From positions 1 through 39,731 of the forward strand of contig NZ_JAAIMY010000028.1 of the NCBI RefSeq assembly GCF_013300825.1: a stretch of DNA of 39,731 nt, read 5' to 3'. This document shows positions 24,770 to 31,501 of the stretch, one piece after another (position 1 is the first letter of the stretch; the number at the start of each line of letters is the position of its first letter). This DNA comes from Blautia wexlerae. Its GTDB lineage: Bacteria > Bacillota > Clostridia > Lachnospirales > Lachnospiraceae. The position numbers and the translations under genes were made by a program. The notes beneath the pieces are model-generated. The model was given only the letters and a program-made list of their open reading frames with translations. It had not been told where the DNA came from and did no database searches.

Positions 24770-25090
24770 ATGAGTGACTTAGCTGCTACAAATTGCGGAT
24801 GTGAGGACAGAGGAGGATGCGGATGTAGCTGTGGCAATAACAGTGGCTGCGGATGCGACAACGGATGTGGATGTAATAACGGATGTGGCTGCAACAGTGG
24901 ATGGGGACTTTCCGGCGGAAATAATTCCTGCTGCAATATTCTCTGGATTATCATCCTTCTGTGCCTGTGCGGAAACAATAACTGTGGATGCGGCAATAGC
25001 TGCGGCGGATGCGGAAACGGTGACAATTGCTGGATCATTATCGTACTGCTTCTGCTGTGCGGAAATAATGGCTGCGGATGTGGATGCTGA
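24770..25090 (+). CDS. Cys/Gly-rich small protein ('high-cysteine HCB protein 13' type)
   Basis: A 106-residue protein of which about a quarter is Cys, mostly in GCGC, NCGC and NGCGC runs with Asn. Two hydrophobic cores (NILWIIILLCLCGNN at about 57-71 and CWIIIVLLLLCGNN at about 87-100) each lead into a Cys-rich tail, so the second half is an internal duplication. Proteins of this sort occur widely in Lachnospiraceae under the name 'chorion class high-cysteine HCB protein 13' and have no known function. A cross-linked surface or spore-coat component, or a metal binder, would fit. GGAGG lies 8 bases before the ATG, which together with the terminator shows that this is a real gene and the antisense frames are shadows. 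Confidence 0.85.
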   Translation: MSDLAATNCGCEDRGGCGCSCGNNSGCGCDNGCGCNNGCGCNSGWGLSGGNNSCCNILWIIILLCLCGNNNCGCGNSCGGCGNGDNCWIIIVLLLLCGNNGCGCGC

Positions 25091-25105
25091 CAATCATTGT
25101 CTGCC

Positions 25106-25134
25106 GGCAGAGGGAATTTTCCCTCTGCCTTTTT
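25106..25134 (+). terminator. Terminator of the Cys-rich gene
   Basis: GGCAGAGGG and CCCTCTGCC flank a 6-base loop, followed by TTTTT on the plus strand. Confidence 0.92.
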
Positions 25135-25139
25135 ATATT

Positions 25140-25289
25140 TTACCGGGAAATGGTCCTGCCGTTTTTCTTTTCCGGGTGCACTATCTGACCACATTGTTTT
25201 TTCTTTTTCACACACTCCAGATCTATCTCATAAAAAGCATTTCCATCTATAACAAGCTTTTCTTTCTTTTCTTCTGACTCTGAGTCCAT
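25140..25289 (-). CDS. Small protein of 49 residues, unknown function
   Basis: Begins MDSESEEKKEKLVIDGNAF, continues YEIDLECVKKKKQCGQIVH and ends in a basic tail. The centre (LVIDGNAFYEIDLEC) looks like a conserved beta-type segment rather than chance sequence. GGAG lies 8 bases before the ATG. There are acidic and basic ends and two Cys, and no membrane segment. It lies between the Cys-rich gene and the next rightward pair, on the opposite strand. I recall similar small proteins in related genomes but no function. The rest of the interval up to 25435 shows no other gene. Confidence 0.6.
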   Translation of the reverse strand: MDSESEEKKEKLVIDGNAFYEIDLECVKKKKQCGQIVHPEKKNGRTISR

Positions 25290-25435
25290 ATCTGATTCTC
25301 CATTTTTTTTGCAACTGTAAAAAGCATGATACCTCTCGCAGCATACAGTAAAGCAGCCTCACAGTTACTTAAATTCTACTTTATTATATGTCAGAATCCT
25401 TCTCCCCGTCATATTCTGTTAATAAAAAACATAGA

Positions 25436-25816
25436 ATGGAAACAGATATTATGAATGAAGGGCAGATCTCCCAGACTTTGCTGGATCAGATGGTCAGTTC
25501 TGACCGCGGGCAGATGATAAAAGCCGCCATTCCTTATCTCCCGCCAAAAGGGCAGCAGATTTTCTCAGTCTATGAAAAAGCGGTTGAATTTCTCAACACT
25601 GTCTCTGTTTTCGGAAAAGCAGGGTCAGGAGCTGACATGTGTGCCATGAGTATGCCGGCACAGGATCCGGTGGATGTTATCAATGATATCCGCAGCTTCT
25701 GTTATGGTCCCAGCAGGGATAAATTAAATCAGATAGTAAATATGATGGCTATGGTTCAAATGCTCCGGCTTATGAATCAGCCTGCTGATGAGAGGAAGGA
25801 GGATTCCAATGAATGA
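25436..25816 (+). CDS. Small helical protein of unknown function, first of a coupled pair
   Basis: About 126 residues from ATG 25436 (METDIMNEG), or 121 from the next ATG at 25451; the ribosome binding sites are weak, so the start is open. The protein is mostly predicted helical, with a conserved-looking core AAIPYLPPKGQQIFSVYEKAVEFL and a Met-rich end (NQIVNMMAMVQMLRLMNQ). There is no signal peptide. The stop overlaps the next gene's start by 8 bases, so the two are translated together and probably work together. No family is recognised. Confidence 0.7.
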   Translation: METDIMNEGQISQTLLDQMVSSDRGQMIKAAIPYLPPKGQQIFSVYEKAVEFLNTVSVFGKAGSGADMCAMSMPAQDPVDVINDIRSFCYGPSRDKLNQIVNMMAMVQMLRLMNQPADERKEDSNE

Positions 25817-26081
25817 TGACTGGCGCAATAATCCGAAGCTTGCAGGCATGGACCGTTCCAAGCTTGATATGCTTCAGAATCTGGCTTCTCAGGGAAGTTC
25901 AAAAGGTGCAAATGAGATGCTGCCTTTCCTGATGAGCGCAGCTGCCCAGGGGAAAAACGGCGGTCTGAAATTTAATGCAGATGAAATTTCTGCAATCATT
26001 GAAGTGCTGAAGATGGGGAAATCTCCCCAGGAGGTACAAAAACTTGATAAAGTGGTGAACCTTATGAAAATGATGCGGTGA
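25809..26081 (+). CDS. Small helical protein of unknown function, second of a coupled pair
   Basis: 90 residues from ATG 25809 (MNDDWRNNPKLAGMDRSKLD), preceded by GGAAGGAGG at ideal spacing, which decides this start against the upstream Met of the longer frame. Predicted mostly helical, with a Met/Ala-rich middle (NEMLPFLMSAAAQGKNGG) and LKMGKSPQEVQKLDKVVNLM at the end. Both proteins of the pair share a Met/Leu-rich 'M-x-x-L' character and may come from one ancestral domain. Function unknown. Confidence 0.75.
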   Translation: MNDDWRNNPKLAGMDRSKLDMLQNLASQGSSKGANEMLPFLMSAAAQGKNGGLKFNADEISAIIEVLKMGKSPQEVQKLDKVVNLMKMMR

Positions 26082-26114
26082 CCAGATTCCCGCCTGTTGC
26101 TGAATAAATATAAA

Positions 26115-26177
26115 AAGAGTACATTTGCGGAAAACATTTTTCAAACACGCTCCGGCGATATTCCGCAATGTACTCTT
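26115..26177. terminator. Long imperfect hairpin after the coupled pair
   Basis: AAGAGTACATTTGCGGAA (26115-26132) pairs with TTCCGCAATGTACTCTT (26161-26177), with one bulge and a 28-base loop. The loop holds the dispersed motif TTCAAACACGCTC. A short TTTT run (GATTTTAC) follows. It separates the pair from the convergent pncC gene. Confidence 0.6.
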
Positions 26178-26238
26178 AGATTTTACAGCAAACTGTTGAA
26201 ACAGATATTCGTAATTCAGGCAGGACAGTTACCTGATT

Positions 26239-26751
26239 TCACTGTTTATTATATTTGCGCAGCCTGTCGCAGATAAATGTCAGTGCCTGTGCAACTGCCT
26301 GGTCTCTGATACTTTTTCTGTCACCTTCGAAATGAAATTCCCTCACAGTTGTCTTTCCTGCACAGTAACATCCCATAAACACGGTTCCTACCGGTGTTTT
26401 TTCTGTTCCACCGCCCGGGCCTGCAAGTCCTGTCACAGAAAGACAGACATCGGTTTTGGCTGCTTTTGCCCCGCCTTTTGCCATCTGTCTGGCGCATTTG
26501 GCTGAGACAGCACCTTCTTCCTTCAGTGTGCGCTTCTTCACTCCAAGACATTTCCTTTTGGCGCGGTTTGTATATGTGACATAGCCACACATAAATACCT
26601 CAGAAGCTCCCGGTACGTTTACGATGTCCGCAGCTACTGCACCGCCTGTACAGGACTCGGCAAGAGATAATGTCATTTTCTTTTTTTTCAGGAGTCCTAC
26701 AACTGTTTCCTCTAATGCTAATTCTTCTGACGCTTCCTTTTCTGAAGCCAT
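26239..26751 (-). CDS. pncC: Nicotinamide-nucleotide amidohydrolase (CinA C-terminal domain)
   Basis: A 170-residue stand-alone CinA-C domain protein. It converts NMN to nicotinate mononucleotide plus ammonia in pyridine nucleotide salvage. Diagnostic motifs are LSLAESCTGGAVAADI (about 29-44), VTYTNRAKRKCLGV, VSAKCARQMA and VTGLAGPGGGTEKTPVGTVF (about 108-127). The N-terminal CinA part present in many bacteria is absent, which is normal for PncC. It closes the yicC-to-pncC gene block. Confidence 0.9.
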   Translation of the reverse strand: MASEKEASEELALEETVVGLLKKKKMTLSLAESCTGGAVAADIVNVPGASEVFMCGYVTYTNRAKRKCLGVKKRTLKEEGAVSAKCARQMAKGGAKAAKTDVCLSVTGLAGPGGGTEKTPVGTVFMGCYCAGKTTVREFHFEGDRKSIRDQAVAQALTFICDRLRKYNKQ

Positions 26752-26771
26752 ATTTAAAGCCTTCTTTCTAA

Positions 26772-27311
26772 CTAATCCTGCATGGACAGAACACTCTTGT
26801 TCTGCCAGATATATGTGATCAGGGAAATAACGGTAAGTGCCAGAGAAAGCCAGATAAATATCTGTTCCAGAATATCAAACACTCCGCCCAGATCGATCAG
26901 CAGTAAAATGATCATGATCATCTGGGAAACCGTCTTGAATTTGCCCCAGTAGTTTGCAGCGATCACAACGCCGTTCTCGGCTGCGATCAGCCGGAATCCG
27001 CTGATGATAAATTCTCTTCCTATGATAATAATAACAAACCATGCCGGAAGTTTCTCCAGTTCAATAAAGCAGATCATTGCAGAACATACAAGAAGCTTAT
27101 CTGCAAGAGGATCCATGAATTTGCCAAAATTTGTCACTAGATTGTATTTTCTGGCAAGCTTTCCGTCAAACCAGTCAGTCACACTGGCAACAACAAAAAT
27201 AGCAAGCGCTATATAACGGTTTGCCTCACCGCCCAGGTCCGTAAGCATAAACAGTACAAGAAACGGAACCAGTATCATTCTGGCTACTGTAAGTTTATTC
27301 GGTGTATTCAT
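26772..27311 (-). CDS. pgsA: CDP-diacylglycerol-glycerol-3-phosphate phosphatidyltransferase
   Basis: A 179-residue membrane enzyme of the CDP-alcohol phosphatidyltransferase family, which makes phosphatidylglycerol phosphate. The signature DWFDGKLARKYN, then GKFMDPLADKLL (about 46-72), gives the DGxxAR(x8)GxxxDxxxD metal site. Four to five membrane segments are visible. The start lies inside the end of rimO (17-base overlap), with AGGAGAG upstream, so translation is coupled. Its product is the substrate of the cardiolipin synthase elsewhere in this window. Confidence 0.95.
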   Translation of the reverse strand: MNTPNKLTVARMILVPFLVLFMLTDLGGEANRYIALAIFVVASVTDWFDGKLARKYNLVTNFGKFMDPLADKLLVCSAMICFIELEKLPAWFVIIIIGREFIISGFRLIAAENGVVIAANYWGKFKTVSQMIMIILLLIDLGGVFDILEQIFIWLSLALTVISLITYIWQNKSVLSMQD

Positions 27312-28632
27312 CTGCCAACTCTCCTATCAAATCATATTCCAGTGCACCGGTCACACGTACCTTTGCAAAATCTCCTGTCATCAGAAGTTCTCCTGTCTGC
27401 ACAAAAATATAACCGTCGACCTTTGGTGCATCTCCGTAAGTTCTGCCAATGTATGCGCTCTCATCTGCAACTTTTCCCTCGATCATTACGAGAAGTTCCT
27501 GTCCGATGCGGTCAGTTCCTTTATCATAGGAAATCTCCTGCTGAAGTTCCATGATCTCGTCACGTCTGGCCTCTTTTACTTCTTCCGCAACCTGATCAGG
27601 CATCGTTGCTGCAGGTGTATCTTCTTCCGGTGAGTAAGTAAATACTCCCAGACGGTCAAATTCCATCTCATCCACAAAGCCCATCAGCTCTTCGTGGTCT
27701 TCCTGTGTTTCCCCGGGGAATCCGGAGATCAGGGTAGTACGGAGCACGATGTCGGGAATCTCCCGGCGAAGCTTATTTACAATCTCCACCAGTTCTGCCT
27801 GTGTTGTCCTTCTTCCCATTCTCTTTAAGATACGGTCACTTGCATGCTGGATCGGAAGGTCCAGATAATGACAGATCTTCTTCTCCTCTTTCATGGTCTG
27901 GATCAGTTCATCGTAAATTTCCTCCGGATAGCAGTAAAGCACGCGGATCCAGCGGATTCCTTTAATCTTGCATAACTCTTTCAGGAGAATATGAAGAGAT
28001 TTCTTTCCATATATATCAGTTCCATATACGGTTGTCTCCTGTGCGACAAGGATCAGTTCCTTTACGCCTTCCTCTGCCATCTCTTTTGCCTGTGTTACCA
28101 GACGTTCCATCGGAACGCTTCGGAATTTACCGCGAAGCTTCGGGATGATACAGTAGGTACAGTGTTTGTCACAGCCTTCTGCTATCTTGAGGTATCCGAA
28201 ATGTCCGCCTGTTGTGAGAACACGTTTGCCAGGCTTTTCCGGAAGATAATCAATATCTTTAAATTCCTGAAAATGCTTTCCTTCCATTGCTTCGTGGATT
28301 GCCTTAAGGATGTCTTCGTAGGAAGTTGTGCCAAGTACCGCATCTACTTCCGGTACTTCCTCAATGATCTCATTCTTATAACGCTGTGCCATACATCCTG
28401 TGACAACCAGGACTTTACAGCTCCCGGATTTCTTGTATTCTGCCATCTCAAGGATGGTGTTGACGCTCTCTTCCTTTGCGTCATTGATAAAGCAGCAGGT
28501 GTTCACCACAATGGCCTCTGCTTCAGTTTCATCATCTACGATCTCGAACCCATTACCTGTAAGAAGTCCAAGCATTTCTTCGGAATCTACAAGGTTCTTG
28601 TCACAGCCTAATGATACGAATAATAATTTCAT
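27295..28632 (-). CDS. rimO: Ribosomal protein S12 methylthiotransferase RimO
   Basis: A 445-residue radical SAM enzyme with three parts. The N-terminal UPF0004 domain begins MKLLFVSLGCDKNLVDSEEM and has Cys residues for a second 4Fe-4S cluster. The radical SAM core has GCDKHCTYCIIP (CxxxCxxC, about 152-163). The C-terminal part is a TRAM domain. It adds a methylthio group to an Asp of ribosomal protein S12. SLGCDKN favours RimO over the tRNA enzyme MiaB. AGGAG precedes the start. Confidence 0.95.
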   Translation of the reverse strand: MKLLFVSLGCDKNLVDSEEMLGLLTGNGFEIVDDETEAEAIVVNTCCFINDAKEESVNTILEMAEYKKSGSCKVLVVTGCMAQRYKNEIIEEVPEVDAVLGTTSYEDILKAIHEAMEGKHFQEFKDIDYLPEKPGKRVLTTGGHFGYLKIAEGCDKHCTYCIIPKLRGKFRSVPMERLVTQAKEMAEEGVKELILVAQETTVYGTDIYGKKSLHILLKELCKIKGIRWIRVLYCYPEEIYDELIQTMKEEKKICHYLDLPIQHASDRILKRMGRRTTQAELVEIVNKLRREIPDIVLRTTLISGFPGETQEDHEELMGFVDEMEFDRLGVFTYSPEEDTPAATMPDQVAEEVKEARRDEIMELQQEISYDKGTDRIGQELLVMIEGKVADESAYIGRTYGDAPKVDGYIFVQTGELLMTGDFAKVRVTGALEYDLIGELADEYTE

Positions 28633-28646
28633 AAATTCTCCTATAA

Positions 28647-28689
28647 GAATGTGCCTGAAAATATACCTCTGTAATTCTCAGACACATTC
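28647..28689 (-). repeat. Hairpin between rpoZ and rimO
   Basis: GAATGTGCCTGA (28647-28658) pairs with TCAGACACATTC (28678-28689), with one G-U pair in the leftward RNA. There is no T run. It lies just before the rimO ribosome binding site and may set the relative amounts of the two products. Confidence 0.45.
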
Positions 28690-28720
28690 GTTTGTTTATC
28701 TATTGTGTTACCATAAGTTC

Positions 28721-29095
28721 TTACTCTTCAGTTGCTTCCTCAGATACTGTTTCTTCTGCTGTTTCAGCAGTTTCTGCGATTTCAGAAGCCTGTGCTGATT
28801 CTTCTGAAATTTCTTCTGTCTGTGCCTCAGCTGTCTGCGCTGTTCCTTCTTCTTCCTCTTCTTCCGGAGCAAGGATCTTTACTTTTCCTTTGTAGAGTTC
28901 GTCGATCGCAACTGAGAGAGGTTTCTTGCCTGCTGCACCCTCTACCATTGGTTTGGAACCAGCGATGATCTGGCGTGCACGTTTACTTGCAGCAAGTACA
29001 AGGGAATAACGGCTGTTAAGGGACATTGTTGTATCATCGTCCTCACTGTTTGTATTGATTGCTTCGATTAATTCTGTATAAGACGGATGTATCAT
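28721..29095 (-). CDS. rpoZ: RNA polymerase omega subunit with long acidic tail
   Basis: 124 residues. The first 70 or so (MIHPSYTELIEAINTNSEDD, then SRYSLVLAASKRARQIIAG and KKPLSVAIDELYKGKV) are the omega fold that binds the beta-prime subunit and assists RNA polymerase assembly. About 45 further residues are almost only Glu, Ala and Thr/Ser and probably disordered; typical omega ends near 70-90 residues. The start at 29095 has AAGGAG just before it. It lies between gmk and rimO, as usual in clostridia. Confidence 0.92.
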   Translation of the reverse strand: MIHPSYTELIEAINTNSEDDDTTMSLNSRYSLVLAASKRARQIIAGSKPMVEGAAGKKPLSVAIDELYKGKVKILAPEEEEEEGTAQTAEAQTEEISEESAQASEIAETAETAEETVSEEATEE

Positions 29096-29136
29096 GTATT
29101 TTCTCCTTTCTTTTAAGCGGTCTTGCCGCATGTTTA

Positions 29137-29760
29137 TCATTTCTGAAATGCTTTGGTCTGTTTCTGGATATCGGCAATAAATTCTGCATTTCTGGATGCT
29201 CTGGAATGTTCACTCACAATGATCTGATGAAGATGGTCCACGCATTCCTCTACAGTATCGTTGACAAGAATATAGTCATACTGTCCCATACCTTCTGCCT
29301 CTTCACCTGCTCTTGCAAGTCTGTCTGCGATCACCTGTGCAGTTTCTGTTCCTCTGCCTGTGAGGCGGCGTTCCAGTTCCTCTACAGTCGGCGGGGTTAC
29401 AAAGACTAAAAGTGCTTCCGGTATTTTCTCTTTGATCTTCATTGCGCCCTGGATTTCAATCTCAAGGATCACATTTCTGCCTGCCTGAAGCTGCTCCTCA
29501 ACGTAAGAGCGTGGGGTACCGTAATAATTTTCCACATACTGGGCATATTCAAGCAATGCATCCTCTTCGATCAGTTTCTCAAATTCATCCCTTGTACGGA
29601 AGAAATATTCTCTGCCGTCCTCTTCACCGGGACGGGGTTTTCTGGTTGTTGCGGAGACAGATAATGCATAATCATCATATTTCTCCATGAGGCGTTTCAT
29701 TACTGTGCCTTTTCCTGCACCGGAAAATCCGGAAACCACTACTAAAATTCCTTTATTCAT
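29137..29760 (-). CDS. gmk: Guanylate kinase
   Basis: 207 residues. Converts GMP and ATP to GDP and ADP. Walker A is GFSGAGKGT (about 9-17), followed by the GMP-binding SVSATTRKPRPGEEDGREYFF region and LLEYAQYVENYYGTP. The start at 29760 (MNKGILVVVSG) has AAGGGAGAG upstream; the stop of remA overlaps it by 8 bases, so the two are coupled. Confidence 0.96.
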   Translation of the reverse strand: MNKGILVVVSGFSGAGKGTVMKRLMEKYDDYALSVSATTRKPRPGEEDGREYFFRTRDEFEKLIEEDALLEYAQYVENYYGTPRSYVEEQLQAGRNVILEIEIQGAMKIKEKIPEALLVFVTPPTVEELERRLTGRGTETAQVIADRLARAGEEAEGMGQYDYILVNDTVEECVDHLHQIIVSEHSRASRNAEFIADIQKQTKAFQK

Positions 29761-30025
29761 GGGTCTCTCCCTTATCCTCATTTTCATATATTTCTGCAAA
29801 TCTCCGGGCAATGGTCTCAGGCTGAAGTGCGCTGAGCACCAGATAATCGTCGCTTGTGACGATCACTGCTTTTGTCTTTCGCCCCTGAGTTGCATCAATC
29901 AGTGACCGGGTTCCCTTTATGCTCTGCACCATTCGTTTTACAGGTGCCGCATCCGGGCTTACCACTGCCACGATTTTCTGTGAATTGACTACATTTCCAA
30001 AACCGATATTAATAAGTCTTGCCAC
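29753..30025 (-). CDS. remA: RemA-like DNA-binding regulator (DUF370)
   Basis: 90 residues, starting MARLINIGFGNVVNSQKIVA and with ATQGRKTKAVIVTSDD, typical of the RemA family. In Bacillus RemA is a ring-forming DNA-binding activator of matrix genes; clostridial versions are conserved between yicC and gmk but their targets are poorly known. The C-terminus (ENEDKGETHE) overlaps gmk. Confidence 0.93.
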   Translation of the reverse strand: MARLINIGFGNVVNSQKIVAVVSPDAAPVKRMVQSIKGTRSLIDATQGRKTKAVIVTSDDYLVLSALQPETIARRFAEIYENEDKGETHE

Positions 30026-30036
30026 GTTTTCTTCCT

Positions 30037-30918
30037 CTATTCTACGTTCTGGATCTGTTCTCTGACTTTCTCGATCTCTGTTTTCAGATCAATGGCAATG
30101 TTGGAAATCTCCAGATCACTTGATTTGGATAAAATCGTGTTTGCTTCTCTGTTCATTTCCTGTGCCATGAAGTCCAGCTTGCGTCCGATGCCTTCTTTCT
30201 CTGTTGTGAGCATCTTTTTCATGTTTCTGATGTGGCTGTGAAGGCGGACGGTTTCCTCATCATTGCAGATTTTGTCTGAAAACAGGATGACTTCTGCTGC
30301 GATGCGGTTGTCGTCGATCTGTGTGTCTTCCAGCAACTCAGAAACTTTTGCTTCCAGTTTGGTCCTGTAGGCATTGACTACTTCCGGAGAACGGGCTTCT
30401 ACACGTAATACTTTTTCTTCAAGGCTGTCCAGTTTTCCGATAAGGTCCTTCTCAAGGTTTCTGCCTTCCTGTGTCCTTGTCTGGACAAATTTCTCACATG
30501 CCTCGCGAAGGGGCGGTTCCAGAGATTCCCAGAGTGCTTCCTCATCAACAGACTGTTCTTCCATGACAAGTACCTCCGGATAGCGTGACAGGGTGCTGAC
30601 TTTGATATCGTAGTCAAGGTCAAAGTCCTGCTGCATCTGTTTGAGACAGGTGATGTATTCGGATGCGAGTTCTCTGTTGTATTTGAGAGCTCCGTTGTCC
30701 AAGGTGTAGTCTTCGTATGTGATGTATACATCCACTTTGCCTCTCTGAATGTAGGTTTTCATCAGGTTTCTGACTGCGCCTTCCAGGAAGTTGAGTTTTC
30801 TGGGCATTTTGATGCTGAGATCCAGGTATCTGTGGTTGACAGATTTTAGTTCGATTGTTATTTTTCTTTCTTTGGTCACGACTTCTGCCCGGCCGAAACC
30901 TGTCATGCTTTTTATCAT
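30037..30918 (-). CDS. yicC: YicC/YloC family endoribonuclease
   Basis: 293 residues. Begins MIKSMTGFGRAEVVTKERKI, the standard YicC N-terminus. The C-terminal domain has GRKLDFMAQEMNREANTILSKS, the conserved family signature with Glu residues of the proposed nuclease site. Family members are reported RNA endonucleases. It is the first gene of the block, behind a strong promoter and a GAGAG ribosome binding site. Confidence 0.93.
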   Translation of the reverse strand: MIKSMTGFGRAEVVTKERKITIELKSVNHRYLDLSIKMPRKLNFLEGAVRNLMKTYIQRGKVDVYITYEDYTLDNGALKYNRELASEYITCLKQMQQDFDLDYDIKVSTLSRYPEVLVMEEQSVDEEALWESLEPPLREACEKFVQTRTQEGRNLEKDLIGKLDSLEEKVLRVEARSPEVVNAYRTKLEAKVSELLEDTQIDDNRIAAEVILFSDKICNDEETVRLHSHIRNMKKMLTTEKEGIGRKLDFMAQEMNREANTILSKSSDLEISNIAIDLKTEIEKVREQIQNVE

Positions 30919-30987
30919 AGTTTTTCTCTCTTTGTCTGTCTATTAGTGTCGGGGTATGTGTGCCTGTTCTGGTTTACATACAGATTT

Positions 30988-31016
30988 ATTATAGTTCATT
31001 ATAGAATTGGAGTCAA
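30988..31016 (-). promoter_or_regulatory. Promoter of the yicC-remA-gmk-rpoZ-rimO-pgsA-pncC block
   Basis: Read leftward, TTGACT (31016-31011), 17 bases, TATAAT (30993-30988). No other comparable promoter is seen within the seven-gene block. Confidence 0.85.
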
Positions 31017-31083
31017 ACATTTTTTCGTTGATGGCGGTAGGAAATGTGTGGTATACTTACAAGAGGGACGCCGCAGGTGGGAC

Positions 31084-31285
31084 GCAGGAGAAAATAAATA
31101 GTTCCGGGCGCGGTTTCGGGGTTTAGTCAACTCTAAGGCTTCGGAAATCTGCTAAAGGCATGAAAAAAACAGCAAAACTCGCTTCGCTCAGACAGGTTGC
31201 TGTTTTTTTCATAACGCAGATTCCCGAAGCCTAAGAGTTACTACAACCCCTGCAAATGCGCCCGGAACTATTTATTTTCTCCTGC
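31084..31285. repeat. 202-bp near-perfect hairpin element
   Basis: The outer 28 bases at 31084-31111 are the exact reverse complement of 31258-31285. The inner arms (about 31112-31152 and 31216-31257) also match with a few differences. The tip (31160-31212) is a GAAAAAAACAGCAA/TTGCTGTTTTTTTC stem, which can act as a terminator in either direction, around ACTCGCTTCGCTCAGACAG. No coding sequence and no obvious target duplication. It fills most of the gap between the yicC promoter and rqcH. It could be a MITE-like or REP-like unit, or a folded RNA. The rest of 30919-31501 shows only the yicC promoter. Confidence 0.85.
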
Positions 31286-31501
31286 TGGTAGCTGACTGTT
31301 GGAGGTATATGGTATATTTAATTGGAAGGCTTTCAGAAAGGCCTGTTATATTAGAGTTTGTTTGTCAGAAAGGGCTTTGCCTTTCTGACGTAGGTGATGT
31401 TTAGATTTTATGTATTACCTGTCAATTATAAAATTGTTATCAGTCATATTGGGGACTGGGATTTTGATTATTGTGAGTATTATTTAAAAAGGAGTGTTTT
31501 T

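Noticed and set aside
24532..25215. Upstream extension of the wall hydrolase reading frame (His/Pro-rich)
   Set aside because: It is the antisense of the Cys-rich gene and crosses a perfect promoter; the signal peptide starts at 24531.
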